The notes: a model not told the origin generated them from the sequence alone. DNA of 64,000 bases from QZKY01 sp963666295 (GCA_963666295.1 OY762707.1:1612001-1676000); one strand, 5' to 3'; counted from the first letter of the stretch, positions 24,939 through 33,892 are shown. Numbers and translations: made by a program.

Positions 24939-26027
24939 ATGATCCAAACTGACTATATAGCCCAACCAACTCATCAAACCACCCTTGACGCACTGCATAC
25001 CATCATGCGAAATGACAATGCAGAGCGACTTGATGTAGCAGTCGCTTACATTACGACCGGTGGAGCATACGATTTTCTTAAGCGTGCAACAGACACTCTT
25101 GGCGGTGCTTGGGCAGGGATTCCAAAGAGATGGATCACGTCTTTTGACTATTGCAGGACTGAGCCAATGGCTTTGGACCTCCTCTTGGGCGTGCCGAACT
25201 CCTCCATCCGCATTCATGACGCTGACTTTTGCTTGCAGCACGGAGGCTCTCCAAAAGTGCCATTCCACCCAAAGACATTCTTAATGCGCACCACTCAGCG
25301 AGATTTTGTACTTGCTGGATCTGGCAACATGTCTAGATCGGGATTATCACGTGGCGTTGAGGCTGGACTTGTTGTGAGCGCCAGTCGCGATCCAGAAGCT
25401 GAACCAGTCACAGCGGTGCAGACTATGCGCACATGGTTCTCAAGCATATGGCGAGAAGCAACACCATTATCAGCAGATATTCTGAGAGACTATGCCCAGC
25501 TCTTCGAGCGCAAAGAGAACTTAAAGGCACCGACTCCGACGGAGGATGATATTGCGAGTTCTGATATGGGGCGTGGATCTCTATCAGCCAAAGACCTGCA
25601 AAAACTTCGTATATGTAAACATTTCTGGATTGAGGCTGGGAACATTACGAAGAACCGTGGCGTGAAATTGCCTGGGAATCAGCTAATGATGAAGCGCCTT
25701 TCTAGGGTGTTTTTTGGGTTTGACTCCAACAATGTCCCAAAAAACACACATATCGGCAATGTAGAGATTAGCTTCAACGGTGGCCTAGGCGACGAGTTCT
25801 CTCTGACTTACAGCGATAACAAGATGGAAAAATTGGTTCTGCCTATACCTGACGTCGGTGGGCCACCTGCCTACGACAATAAATACTTGCTCTTTAGGAA
25901 AATAAAACCAAGGATTTTTGAGTTGATCATTGGATCGAAAGCGATGAAGAACCGATGGCGCAAGAATAGTACGGCCATCGACGCTACCTTTAAGATGTCA
26001 AGCGGTCGTGAGTGGGGTGTTTTTTGA
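24939..26027 (+). CDS. Phospholipase D-like restriction endonuclease (NgoFVII/BfiI-like)
   Basis: This 362-residue protein has one HKD-type motif, 'VPFHPKTFLMRTTQRDFVLA' with H110 and K112, continuing to 'GSGNMSRSGLSRGVEAGL' (S128, N130, E141). A single motif per chain means two chains would build one active site, as in BfiI and NgoFVII. The C-terminal half (about 215-362) is beta-rich ('VEISFNGGLGDEFSLTY') and could be a DNA-recognition domain. It starts 14 bp after the methyltransferase stop. In BfiI-like enzymes the PLD domain cuts DNA without metal ions. Here it may be the effector nuclease of the cluster. Confidence 0.82.
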   Translation: MIQTDYIAQPTHQTTLDALHTIMRNDNAERLDVAVAYITTGGAYDFLKRATDTLGGAWAGIPKRWITSFDYCRTEPMALDLLLGVPNSSIRIHDADFCLQHGGSPKVPFHPKTFLMRTTQRDFVLAGSGNMSRSGLSRGVEAGLVVSASRDPEAEPVTAVQTMRTWFSSIWREATPLSADILRDYAQLFERKENLKAPTPTEDDIASSDMGRGSLSAKDLQKLRICKHFWIEAGNITKNRGVKLPGNQLMMKRLSRVFFGFDSNNVPKNTHIGNVEISFNGGLGDEFSLTYSDNKMEKLVLPIPDVGGPPAYDNKYLLFRKIKPRIFELIIGSKAMKNRWRKNSTAIDATFKMSSGREWGVF

Positions 26028-26120
26028 TAAAACGGTTAAGTAGTGAACTCTGGCGCTCTCTGGATATGCTGCCCGTTTTTCAGCCATGCCTATAAAAAGA
26101 GCACAAATGGAAAAGAGAAT

Positions 26121-28244
26121 ATGAGCAATTCAGCAAGCACCCCCATCAACTCCTATACAGTGCCTTCGGTATCCATTACCACAGCGCGCACTGGAGCTTC
26201 CAGCAAGGCCAACGCCTTGGGGATGCGTGAAATGCAGGAGCGTGCTTATGCCAAGCGTGGTGAACAATATCTTTTGATTAAATCGCCGCCAGCATCTGGG
26301 AAGTCTCGCGCACTAATGTTCATCGCGCTGGATAAGCTAAACAATCAAGGTTTGCAGCAGGTCATTATCGTAGTGCCGGAGCGCTCAATTGGCAGTAGCT
26401 TTGCAGATGAACCCTTGAGTAATAAAGGGTTTTATTGGGACTGGAAGGTGGAGCCTCAGTGGAACCTTTGTAATGCTTCTGGTATAGATGAGCCACGTGT
26501 AGCCAAGTCCAAAGTGGGCGCAGTATGCCAGTTCCTTGAGGGTGCCGAAAAAGTGTTGGTGTGCACACATGCCACATTCCGCTTTGCGGTGGAAGAGTTA
26601 GGTGTTCAGGCTTTTGACAATCGCCTGATTGCTGTTGACGAGTTTCACCACGTTTCCAGCAATCCAGACAACGTACTAGGTCGTCAGTTGGGCGAATTCA
26701 TTGCACGTGACAAGACGCATATAGTAGCTATGACCGGCTCATACTTCCGTGGAGACAGTGTGGCCGTATTAGCACCTGCGGATGAAGCCAAGTTTGATAC
26801 GGTTACCTACACTTACTACGAGCAGCTAAACGGCTATAACTGGCTCAAATCTCTGGATATTGGTTATTTTTTTTACACGGGCCGCTACGTTGATGCAGTA
26901 ACCAAGGTGTTAGACCCGGCGCTGAAGACTATCGTCCATATTCCGAACGTGAATGCACGCGAAAGTCTCAAAGACAAGCTGCGTGAGGTGAACGACATTA
27001 TGCACGGCCTAGGCGAATGGCAAGGAGTTGATCCGGAAACCGGCTTCCATCTCATCAAGGCTCATGATGGCCGTACTTTGAAAGTGGCTGACTTGGTGGA
27101 TGACAGCAATTTGACTGAGCGTTCTCGGGTACTGAATACGCTTAAAGATCCAGCTCAAAAGGATAATCGCGACAACGTGGACATTATTATTGCCCTAGGC
27201 ATGGCGAAAGAAGGCTTTGACTGGGTGTGGTGCGAACATGCGTTGACCATTGGTTACCGCAGCAGTTTGACCGAAATTGTGCAAATCATCGGGCGCGCTA
27301 CTCGTGATGCTGAAGGCAAGGAAAGAGCGCGCTTTACCAACCTGATTGCAGAGCCCACAGCTGAACAAGCTGCGGTATCCGAGGCCGTGAATGACATGCT
27401 GAAGGCCATTTCAGCAAGCCTGCTAATGGAGCAGGTGCTGGCTCCACGTTATGAGTTCACCCCAAAAAATACTGGGCCAAAAGAGGGCTTCGATTATGGC
27501 GAAGATGGCTACAAAGAGGGCGGACACAATATTGGTGTTAACCAAGACACGGGGCAGGTTCATGTAGAGGTAAATGGGCTGGTGGCGCCGCAAAGCGCAG
27601 AGGCTACGCGCATTTGCAGGGAGGATCTGAACGAAGTCGTTACCGACTTTTTGCAGGATAACGTTGCATTGGAGCGCGGTCTGTTTGACCAGGAAAACAC
27701 ATTGCCAGAAGAGCTTACCAAGGTACGTATGGGTAAGATCGTGCGAGAGCGTTATCCGGAACTGAGCGCTGAGGATCAAGAAGCCATAAGGCAGCACGCC
27801 ATTGCAGCCATGAATATCACGCAGCAGGCCAAGTTAGCCTTGGTGCAGGCTGACGTCGATGGTGATGCGGCGCAGGGTAGTACGGCTTTGCTGGTTGGGG
27901 TGCGAAAGTTTGTTAATGTACGCGACTTGGATATTGACCTGATTGATCGCATCAACCCCTTTGAGGCAGCTTACGCCGTATTGGCGAAAACAATGGATGA
28001 AAGAACATTGCGCCAAGTGCAAGCCAGTATTGCTGCCAAGAGGGTAAATATTCCTGAGGATGAAGCACGCGACCTTGCAAAGCGTGCCTTGCAGTTCAAA
28101 ACCGAGCGTGGTCGCCTTCCAGACATCAACTCTGCAGATGCATGGGAAAAGCGAATGGCTGAGGGTGTGGCGGCGTTGGCGCGTTACCGTGCACAAGCAA
28201 AGGCCAAGGAGTCGCAGGATCAAGGAGAGTCTGGTAATGGCTGA
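26121..28244 (+). CDS. DEAD/DEAH-box superfamily 2 helicase
   Basis: The protein is 707 residues from the ATG at 26121, which has AAAGAG just upstream. The open frame extends to a GTG at 26043, but those 26 residues look non-coding. Motif I is 'IKSPPASGKSRALM' (K61), motif II is 'DEFHH' (from residue 173), motif III is 'MTGSYFRGD' and motif VI is 'QIIGRATRD' (near residue 388). The C-terminal 300 residues are helical and unassigned. It resembles restriction-associated SF2 translocases. It follows the PLD gene by about 90 bp and overlaps the GIY-YIG gene by 8 bases. Confidence 0.85.
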   Translation: MSNSASTPINSYTVPSVSITTARTGASSKANALGMREMQERAYAKRGEQYLLIKSPPASGKSRALMFIALDKLNNQGLQQVIIVVPERSIGSSFADEPLSNKGFYWDWKVEPQWNLCNASGIDEPRVAKSKVGAVCQFLEGAEKVLVCTHATFRFAVEELGVQAFDNRLIAVDEFHHVSSNPDNVLGRQLGEFIARDKTHIVAMTGSYFRGDSVAVLAPADEAKFDTVTYTYYEQLNGYNWLKSLDIGYFFYTGRYVDAVTKVLDPALKTIVHIPNVNARESLKDKLREVNDIMHGLGEWQGVDPETGFHLIKAHDGRTLKVADLVDDSNLTERSRVLNTLKDPAQKDNRDNVDIIIALGMAKEGFDWVWCEHALTIGYRSSLTEIVQIIGRATRDAEGKERARFTNLIAEPTAEQAAVSEAVNDMLKAISASLLMEQVLAPRYEFTPKNTGPKEGFDYGEDGYKEGGHNIGVNQDTGQVHVEVNGLVAPQSAEATRICREDLNEVVTDFLQDNVALERGLFDQENTLPEELTKVRMGKIVRERYPELSAEDQEAIRQHAIAAMNITQQAKLALVQADVDGDAAQGSTALLVGVRKFVNVRDLDIDLIDRINPFEAAYAVLAKTMDERTLRQVQASIAAKRVNIPEDEARDLAKRALQFKTERGRLPDINSADAWEKRMAEGVAALARYRAQAKAKESQDQGESGNG

Positions 28245-29421
28245 CATGAACGATGATGAGCTGTTAGATGCGCTAGGCGTCGAGGTTGCACCGCTCAAGG
28301 TTGTTAAGCGCACTCCACTCGAGGAACGCATCATCGCTGGCTTTGAGGACATCCTACGTTTTTATCAGACACACGGACGTGCTCCGATGCATGGAGAGGG
28401 GCGAGATATTTTTGAGCGTCTTTATGCCGTACGCTTAGACCAGTTGCGCAAACTGCCAGAAGCTCAAACACTCCTTGCCGAGTTAGATGAGCCAGGACTG
28501 TTATCTGGTGCTTCTGTAGCCACTATAGATATCGATAACTTGGATGAAGATGCTTTGCTGGCGGAGCTGGAGGTTGGAGATGATGTTGCCGAGCAAGGCA
28601 ATATCAATGTGCTTCGTCATGTACGCTCTAGTGCTGAAAAGCGCGCAGCTGAAGAAATCGCTGAACGTTCAGCTTGTAAAGATTTTGATAAGTTTCAGCC
28701 ATTGTTTGAAATGGTCGAAAGGGATTTGAAATCTGACCTTCGCAAAACACTTCGTTTTGGGCGGGACACAAGCATCGCTGAGGGTAACTACTTCATTGTT
28801 GGTGGGCAGCTTGCTTATGTGGCAGAAGTTGGTGAAACCATCAAGGCTCCCAACGGTGAAAGTGATGCACGGCTACGGGTTATCTATGCTAACGGTACGG
28901 AAAGCAATTTGCTACGCCGTTCTTTGCAGCGTGCGCTCTACAAAGACGAAACGGGTCGTCGTATTACCGATCATGACATGGGACCGCTTTTTGGCGATGC
29001 GCCAGAGTCTGATGATATTGAAACAGGAACCATATATGTGTTGCGTAGTCAGTCCGGTCATCCATTTGTGTCAGAACATCGAGAGCTGATCCATAAGATT
29101 GGCGTGACTGGCGGCAAGGTAGAGACCCGCATCGCAGGTGCCGAAAAAGATGCCACCTATCTACTCGCTGATGTGGATGTTGTTGCCACTTACAAGCTAC
29201 ACAACATCAACCGTACAAGGCTGGAGAATATCTTTCACCGCTTGTTCGGTGCAGCGCAGCTCGACTTGAGCATTGACGATCGCTTTGGGAATCCAGTAAA
29301 GCCGAGGGAATGGTTCCTGGTGCCGCTCCACGTAATTGACGAAGCGGTTCAGCGTATTCAGGATGGATCAATCACTGATATGGTCTATGACCCTGAAAAA
29401 GCGCAATTAGTTAGTAAGTGA
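28237..29421 (+). CDS. GIY-YIG nuclease family protein (T5orf172/MUG113 domain)
   Basis: The protein is 394 residues from the ATG at 28237, preceded by AAGGAGAG. This start overlaps the helicase stop by 8 bases; upstream in-frame codons lie inside the helicase gene. The C-terminal 130 residues carry the T5orf172-type GIY-YIG fold: 'GTIYVLRSQSG' (from about residue 264), 'HKIGVTGGKVETRI' (from about 286) and 'INRTRLENIFHRLFG'. The N-terminal two thirds are acidic and helical and may bind partners or the helicase. It is the last gene of the methyltransferase-PLD-helicase-GIY operon. Confidence 0.85.
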   Translation: MADMNDDELLDALGVEVAPLKVVKRTPLEERIIAGFEDILRFYQTHGRAPMHGEGRDIFERLYAVRLDQLRKLPEAQTLLAELDEPGLLSGASVATIDIDNLDEDALLAELEVGDDVAEQGNINVLRHVRSSAEKRAAEEIAERSACKDFDKFQPLFEMVERDLKSDLRKTLRFGRDTSIAEGNYFIVGGQLAYVAEVGETIKAPNGESDARLRVIYANGTESNLLRRSLQRALYKDETGRRITDHDMGPLFGDAPESDDIETGTIYVLRSQSGHPFVSEHRELIHKIGVTGGKVETRIAGAEKDATYLLADVDVVATYKLHNINRTRLENIFHRLFGAAQLDLSIDDRFGNPVKPREWFLVPLHVIDEAVQRIQDGSITDMVYDPEKAQLVSK

Positions 29422-29569
29422 TGATTTGACTAAAGTAGTTGGATGTCATTTTATAGGTGTAGCCAGAAATCGGAAAAGCTGGATGAGAAGGTCATCAAGC
29501 AAATTTAAACGCTCCTGCGTGCTGCTGAAATCCACGCGCTATACCGGCCGGATCAGTTAAAATAATGAG

Positions 29570-29953
29570 ATGGCAATAAGAGATAAAAGCAGACGAATGT
29601 TGCATGAAATACGCGATGCGGTTGAGCAGAGGAATGCCTCGCCTAAGCCAGTTGCTGGAAATCGCAGGGCAAAAACAGCCCCCGGCGCGTTGTTTCAATG
29701 GGTAATGGAGCAACGTGCTTTGTCTGAAGAGTCAGAGCGAGCAAAGGACATAATGAAGACAAACCAAGCATACGGAACAAAAGAAATTATGGTGGCATGG
29801 GGCCAAGCCTACGCAACCCTTCTTCCAGACGAGCGTTTTTTAACCATTAGTTTCGATTCTGAGGAAGAACGAGTGATAGCTGAAGAAGCGATTTCTCAGC
29901 TACTCAAAGAGTTAGCCACCGCAAAAAAGAGCAGGGCGCTGATTAAGTTTTAA
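29570..29953 (+). CDS. Hypothetical protein, 127 residues
   Basis: I do not recognise this protein. It is soluble, with a basic N-terminal third ('RDKSRRMLHEIRDAVEQRN') and a mixed alpha/beta C-terminal part ('ERFLTISFDSEEERVIAEEA', ending in 'ALIKF'). It stands alone, 148 bp after the GIY-YIG gene, in the same direction. No strong ribosome-binding site is visible before the ATG. It may be an accessory gene of the defence cluster or of the phage-like replication module. Confidence 0.5.
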   Translation: MAIRDKSRRMLHEIRDAVEQRNASPKPVAGNRRAKTAPGALFQWVMEQRALSEESERAKDIMKTNQAYGTKEIMVAWGQAYATLLPDERFLTISFDSEEERVIAEEAISQLLKELATAKKSRALIKF

Positions 29954-30032
29954 TCAATCCAGTTAACTCTAGCCAGATCAAGCGCATCGCCGGATCTGGC
30001 TTTTCTTTTTCCACAGAAACATTGGAAAACCT

Positions 30033-31172
30033 CTAAAGCGGAAAGCAGCTTTCGCTGTTAGGTTCATAGTGCTGGAGAGTGTGGCAGAGCTGATAGTTAG
30101 AAGAGATTTCAAAATTGTCCTTTTTCCAATCTTCCTCAGTAACAACCAGTGGATCGAAACATGTGCGCTTTGGCCTTTTGTGAATTTCCTTGCCACCTGA
30201 GCGTGTCATAGCCAGCACGGGCTTGAGTCGCTGCGGAAACCCTTCTTTGTTAGGGTGGCGAACGAGCTCAACTAGTTCAGCTGGTTCATGCAAAGCTACC
30301 AGTACGTTAAAGTATTTGCCGAACTGGTGTTGTATGACACGGACTGACTTGTCAATTGTAATTTCAGCAGTTTTTTGCTTCACTGCTATTCTCTCTGGGG
30401 CATTGCAATCGAAATCTGAAAAACAGGGATAACATGCGGTGAAATAATCAGAAGGTCGTAAAAGGATATCAAGCGGGAGTACTCGATCTTTGTTTTTTAA
30501 TTCAACTTCTGCGCGCGTCCATAGAGATTCGGCACTGCCTTCCATTTTTCCTTTTTCGTAGATTCGACAAAATTTGCCATTCGTTCGTTTGCCGATAGTT
30601 AATGTTCGACCTTCTCCGGTAGGCCGATGCCAGTTTCCTCGTCTTTCGATGTTCGGTGGGTTCCCTCCGTTTTGCGGGGTAAATCCTCCAATTTCCCATT
30701 GGTTTTCAGCCCAATTAACACTGACTGCCTTTCCTAGAAGGTCATCATGGGCCAGGTCAATTCTTGTAATTGTTGGCCGAATTGCATCCTCATTAAGAAA
30801 TTTATAAAGCCGTAACTCCCATCCTTTCAGTGCATTTGCACACCCAAGCCCGTTCAAGGTGATTAGCATGGTCCGACGTTGACCGCCAAAGCACACGAAG
30901 CCGAAATCGTCTCCGAGCAACCATGAATCTGTATAAAAATTCATGCCCTTTTTACGATGCTTAGTTACGCCAAAGCCAAATATTTTTTCAAGTTTGCGGC
31001 TAGCTTCTCTTACAAAATCTTCACAAGCAATGTACTGTTCGCGACCAGTGCGAACCCATGTGTCCTCGCTTACTGTGAAGTTCGCCCAATCAATTACACA
31101 GCAGTTATCGGCAGGTGGAGTGCGCAGTGTAGCTTCGATGGCTTGATTATGATTTGCCCTTTTTAAATTCAT
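30033..31172 (-). CDS. Replication initiation protein, Rep_trans/RstA-like (filamentous-phage type)
   Basis: This 379-residue protein matches the Rep_trans replication initiation factor family found in CTX-type filamentous phages (RstA), some plasmids and Tn916-like elements. Diagnostic segments are 'TITRIDLAHDDLLGK', 'GRTLTIGKRTNGKFCRIYEK', 'LWTRAEVELKN' and 'PLDILLRPSDYFTACYP'. Such proteins nick a double-strand origin and start rolling-circle replication. AGGAAAT precedes the ATG at 31172. It is transcribed away from the integrase. No coat, Zot (pI) or secretin genes accompany it, so an autonomous virus is not encoded here. Confidence 0.85.
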   Translation of the reverse strand: MNLKRANHNQAIEATLRTPPADNCCVIDWANFTVSEDTWVRTGREQYIACEDFVREASRKLEKIFGFGVTKHRKKGMNFYTDSWLLGDDFGFVCFGGQRRTMLITLNGLGCANALKGWELRLYKFLNEDAIRPTITRIDLAHDDLLGKAVSVNWAENQWEIGGFTPQNGGNPPNIERRGNWHRPTGEGRTLTIGKRTNGKFCRIYEKGKMEGSAESLWTRAEVELKNKDRVLPLDILLRPSDYFTACYPCFSDFDCNAPERIAVKQKTAEITIDKSVRVIQHQFGKYFNVLVALHEPAELVELVRHPNKEGFPQRLKPVLAMTRSGGKEIHKRPKRTCFDPLVVTEEDWKKDNFEISSNYQLCHTLQHYEPNSESCFPL

Positions 31173-31208
31173 AAATTAATTTCCTGTGCTTGCCATAAGT
31201 TCTATGTT

Positions 31209-31255
31209 CCCCACATGTTATTAATGGGGGGCTCTCCCCCGCATTCACTGTGGGG
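31209..31255. repeat. Nested hairpin upstream of rep
   Basis: An outer pair, CCCCACA (31209-31215) and TGTGGGG (31249-31255), encloses an inner stem: AATGGGGGG (31223-31231), a CTCT loop and CCCCCGCATT (31236-31245) with one bulged G. The structure lies between the excisionase-like gene and rep. It could be a rolling-circle origin or packaging-type hairpin, or a terminator for the short upstream gene. Confidence 0.55.
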
Positions 31256-31349
31256 CGCGCTACAGATGGCGAAAGTGTGCGCGTAGCTATTTCCCGCAAT
31301 TGCATTAATGCGTTTGTGTTGAGCCTCATTGGTAACACTGGCAGTTTTG

Positions 31350-31517
31350 TTAATCTTTCTGGTCAAGCCACTGCCGCATGTCGACCAGGCTGCGCTTGCC
31401 AATACGAAATGTGGCAACCCGCCCATCTCTGATCCATCTTTCTAGAACGTGTGGTGATATTCCAACTAACTCTGAAAATCGCTCTCTTGATAAAAAAGGC
31501 ACAAAAATTATTTCCAT
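31350..31517 (-). CDS. AlpA/excisionase-like DNA-binding protein
   Basis: The protein is 55 residues from the ATG at 31517. The open frame extends further upstream, but the extension crosses the control region and the divergent repressor start. The sequence 'LSRERFSELVGISPHVLERW' continues into 'RDGRVATFRIGKRSLVDMRQWL', the MerR-like winged helix typical of AlpA and phage excisionases. It would direct excision with the integrase or regulate rep. AAGGG lies about 12 bases before the start. The position between rep and the repressor fits a lysogeny or excision control module. Confidence 0.75.
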   Translation of the reverse strand: MEIIFVPFLSRERFSELVGISPHVLERWIRDGRVATFRIGKRSLVDMRQWLDQKD

Positions 31518-31618
31518 AGAATCGACCCTTGTAAACTTGACTGTACGTTTGTTTTGAGCAACAATAGTACAGAGTTCAGTACATGTCAAGTGCGCTTGAC
31601 GAATAATTTGGAGGGGAT
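31518..31618. promoter_or_regulatory. Divergent operator/promoter region between excisionase-like and repressor genes
   Basis: The gap holds a clear dyad, GTCAAG-TGCG-CTTGAC at 31585-31600, and a wider inverted pair, CTTGACTGTAC near 31536-31546 and GTACATGTCAAG at 31579-31590. These look like binding sites for the adjacent repressor, covering both promoters. Confidence 0.6.
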
Positions 31619-31915
31619 ATGGATCTTGATTGGGAAAAGCTTGTTGATGAAGCGAAACGGCGTGCAAATGTTTCGAGTGACGCTGATATTGCTAGGGTTT
31701 TAGGGGTAACTCGTGCCGCTATTTCTGAGTGGCGTAATAAACGAAATGATCTCGGGATGCTTACGAAGTTGCGGATACTTGATTTGTTGGCGTATCAGGG
31801 TGCGAGAGACATGCTGCTGGCTCTTCTACCGAAAAATAAATCGAAAGAAATAATCGAAATCAACAACAAATTAACAGAGCGTTTTACTAAAGATGTCGAT
31901 CACGAAGAGAAGTGA
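31619..31915 (+). CDS. Phage-type Cro/CI-like repressor (DUF3693-like HTH protein)
   Basis: This 98-residue protein has a helix-turn-helix at about residues 20-42 ('SDADIARVLGVTRAAISEWR'), followed by the helix 'LTKLRILDLLAYQGARDMLL' typical of small DUF3693-type phage regulators. GGAGGGG lies 4-10 bases before the ATG. It is divergent from the excisionase-like and rep genes, and its last 23 bases overlap the integrase start, so repressor and integrase are co-expressed. Its likely role is to keep the integrated element quiescent. Confidence 0.78.
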   Translation: MDLDWEKLVDEAKRRANVSSDADIARVLGVTRAAISEWRNKRNDLGMLTKLRILDLLAYQGARDMLLALLPKNKSKEIIEINNKLTERFTKDVDHEEK

Positions 31916-32930
31916 TGGAAAGTGGCTTGTAAATATCAAGCCAGGCGGACGTGCGGGCAGGCAGATCAAACGGTTGTTTGCCACTCAAGCTGAAGCCAAG
32001 CGATTTGAAATTCACATCAAGTCCAAGCATCAGCAAAACAACGAGTGGACACCTGAAAAGCGTGATAATAGAAAGTTGTCAGATCTCGTTGAAACTTGGT
32101 ATGAATTACACGGAACAGCGCTCGCTGCTGGCGCCAATACATATGCAAGACTGAAAAAAATGTGCGTTGTAATGGGTGACCAGATTGCAGCTAAATTCTC
32201 AGCTGAAGATTTTGCTGACTATAGAAAAAACAGAATGGCAGCAGGGATCTCGCCAAGCACATTAAACCGTGAGCATGCCTATCTTCGTTCAGTCTTCAAT
32301 GAGCTAATCCGAATCGAAAACTGGAGGCGTGCAAACCCGCTAAACAATCTTCGCCAATTCAAAACGCAAGAATCTGAGCTAAGCTATTTAACATCAGATC
32401 TAATTAAAACGCTGTTTGTTGAACTTGGGAAATCGCCCAATACCCACGTCGCGCTAATTGCCAAAATTTGTTTGGCAACAGGTGCGCGATGGAGCGAAGC
32501 TGAAAGTCTTCATTCACATCAAGTTACGGCATCAGGAATTCAATACATAAATACCAAAGGAAAAAAGACACGTACGATTCCAATTTCCAGGGAGCTATCA
32601 GATGAACTGGCGTTGCACATAAAAAATCGCAGAGATGAAAAGAAAAAGGGCGCGAGATTTCAGATTTTCGAACCTGCCTATAATGCTTTTCGGTACGCCA
32701 TACGGCAAGCAGGTATTGAACTGCCAGACGGACAGCTTACACATGTCCTTCGTCATACTTTTGCTAGCCATTTCATGATTGGCGGAGGCAACATACTTAC
32801 ATTACAACGAGTGCTTGGGCATCAGTCGATTACCATGACGATGAGGTACGCGCACCTAGCACCAGACCATCTTCGGGAAGTCCTCCAGCTAAATCCTCTA
32901 TCGTTAAATAAAAACGATTTAAAGAAGTAA
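31893..32930 (+). CDS. int: Tyrosine-type site-specific integrase
   Basis: This 345-residue protein has an N-terminal arm/core-binding part and a catalytic domain with the R-H-R-(H)-Y set: R199 in 'TGARWSEAE', 'HVLRHTFASHF' (H284, R287), 'LGHQSITMTMRYAH' with nucleophile Y319. It overlaps the repressor gene. It probably catalysed insertion at the tRNA 3' end that left the 52-bp repeats (inference). The gene is intact. Its 3' end is about 6.6 kb from the right repeat, which is unusual because integrases normally abut their attachment site. Confidence 0.9.
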   Translation: MSITKRSDGKWLVNIKPGGRAGRQIKRLFATQAEAKRFEIHIKSKHQQNNEWTPEKRDNRKLSDLVETWYELHGTALAAGANTYARLKKMCVVMGDQIAAKFSAEDFADYRKNRMAAGISPSTLNREHAYLRSVFNELIRIENWRRANPLNNLRQFKTQESELSYLTSDLIKTLFVELGKSPNTHVALIAKICLATGARWSEAESLHSHQVTASGIQYINTKGKKTRTIPISRELSDELALHIKNRRDEKKKGARFQIFEPAYNAFRYAIRQAGIELPDGQLTHVLRHTFASHFMIGGGNILTLQRVLGHQSITMTMRYAHLAPDHLREVLQLNPLSLNKNDLKK

Positions 32931-33202
32931 ATGCACGCTTGCAATCTGCAGGTGATGAATTTAGATATCCACCGGCGGTTCCTCGGCCAAACCGGTCGTT
33001 GGACTCTATGGCTGTCTAGGGCAACTCCTCGACCTAAAGCCGTCATTAGTGATCTATTTCTGATAATAGCTTTAATTCCAAGGATTCATTAGTCGTTTAA
33101 AACTACTGAATACATGAATCAAATCCCTAAACCCCTTTTGTCGCTGCGATAATTTAGAATGGCTCATGTCTATTGAATAAACCAAAAAATCCTGACAAGT
33201 GC
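32931..33202. other. Gap between integrase and response regulator
   Basis: These 272 bp hold no convincing gene and no copy of the tRNA repeat. The right half is AT-rich and probably carries the promoter of the two-component operon. The gap marks the junction between the phage-like module and the lipid A module. Confidence 0.5.
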
Positions 33203-33892
33203 ATGCGCATTCTGATTGTTGAAGATAACGCCGATATTTTGGCAAATTTGTATGCTCACTTTGAGCCACTCGGCTATGTCTTGGATTCCGCCACCAATGG
33301 ATATGGCGGTTTGGCGCTGGCAGCACAAAACGAGTACGACGTGCTGGTGCTTGATATCACCCTGCCAGGCATTGATGGCTTGGAGTTGTGCAAAAAATTG
33401 CGCGAAGAATTACATAGAGACACCCCAGTATTAATGCTCACAGCAAGGGATACGCTTGATGACAAAGTCCTCGGATTCAGCAGTGGCGCAGATGACTATC
33501 TAATCAAGCCATTTTCACTGCTCGAGCTGGAAGTCCGGCTTAAAGCGCTGACGCGGCGCGCCAGCGGCAAGAGCATTGCCAACCCCGTGTTGAAGCTTGG
33601 CGACGTCTCGCTCGACTTGTCCACGCATCAGGCAACACGTTCTGGCTTGCCGTTGAACTTGACCAAAACCGGATTTTCACTTTTGGCCTGCCTGATGCGT
33701 GACGCACCGAAAGTCGTGACGCGCGAAAAACTGGAACAGGAAATCTGGGGCGATGATCGTCCTGAAAGCGATGCGTTGCGCACTCATATTCATGCCCTTC
33801 GACAAACCTTGGACAAGCAACATGGTTTCGCCATGCTGCGAACAGTGCAGGGAATTGGCTATCGACTGGTTGCTGATGATGAGATGGTTTAG
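33203..33892 (+). CDS. OmpR-family response regulator (PmrA/QseB-like)
   Basis: The protein is 229 residues from the ATG at 33203 ('MRILIVEDNADILANLYAHF'). A TTG at 33173 would add ten residues. The receiver domain has the acidic pair E7/D8, phospho-acceptor D51 ('VLVLDITLPG') and K in 'YLIKPFSLLEL'. The C-terminal winged helix (about 130-229, 'LRTHIHALRQTLDKQ') binds DNA. It overlaps the sensor kinase gene and lies directly before a phosphoethanolamine transferase operon, as PmrA does. It probably activates that operon through the box at 35104-35142. Confidence 0.88.
   Translation: MRILIVEDNADILANLYAHFEPLGYVLDSATNGYGGLALAAQNEYDVLVLDITLPGIDGLELCKKLREELHRDTPVLMLTARDTLDDKVLGFSSGADDYLIKPFSLLELEVRLKALTRRASGKSIANPVLKLGDVSLDLSTHQATRSGLPLNLTKTGFSLLACLMRDAPKVVTREKLEQEIWGDDRPESDALRTHIHALRQTLDKQHGFAMLRTVQGIGYRLVADDEMV

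Noticed and set aside
31147..31338. 63-residue minus-strand frame between the excisionase-like gene and rep
   Set aside because: GTG start without a ribosome-binding site, overlap with the rep start, and it spans the nested hairpin.
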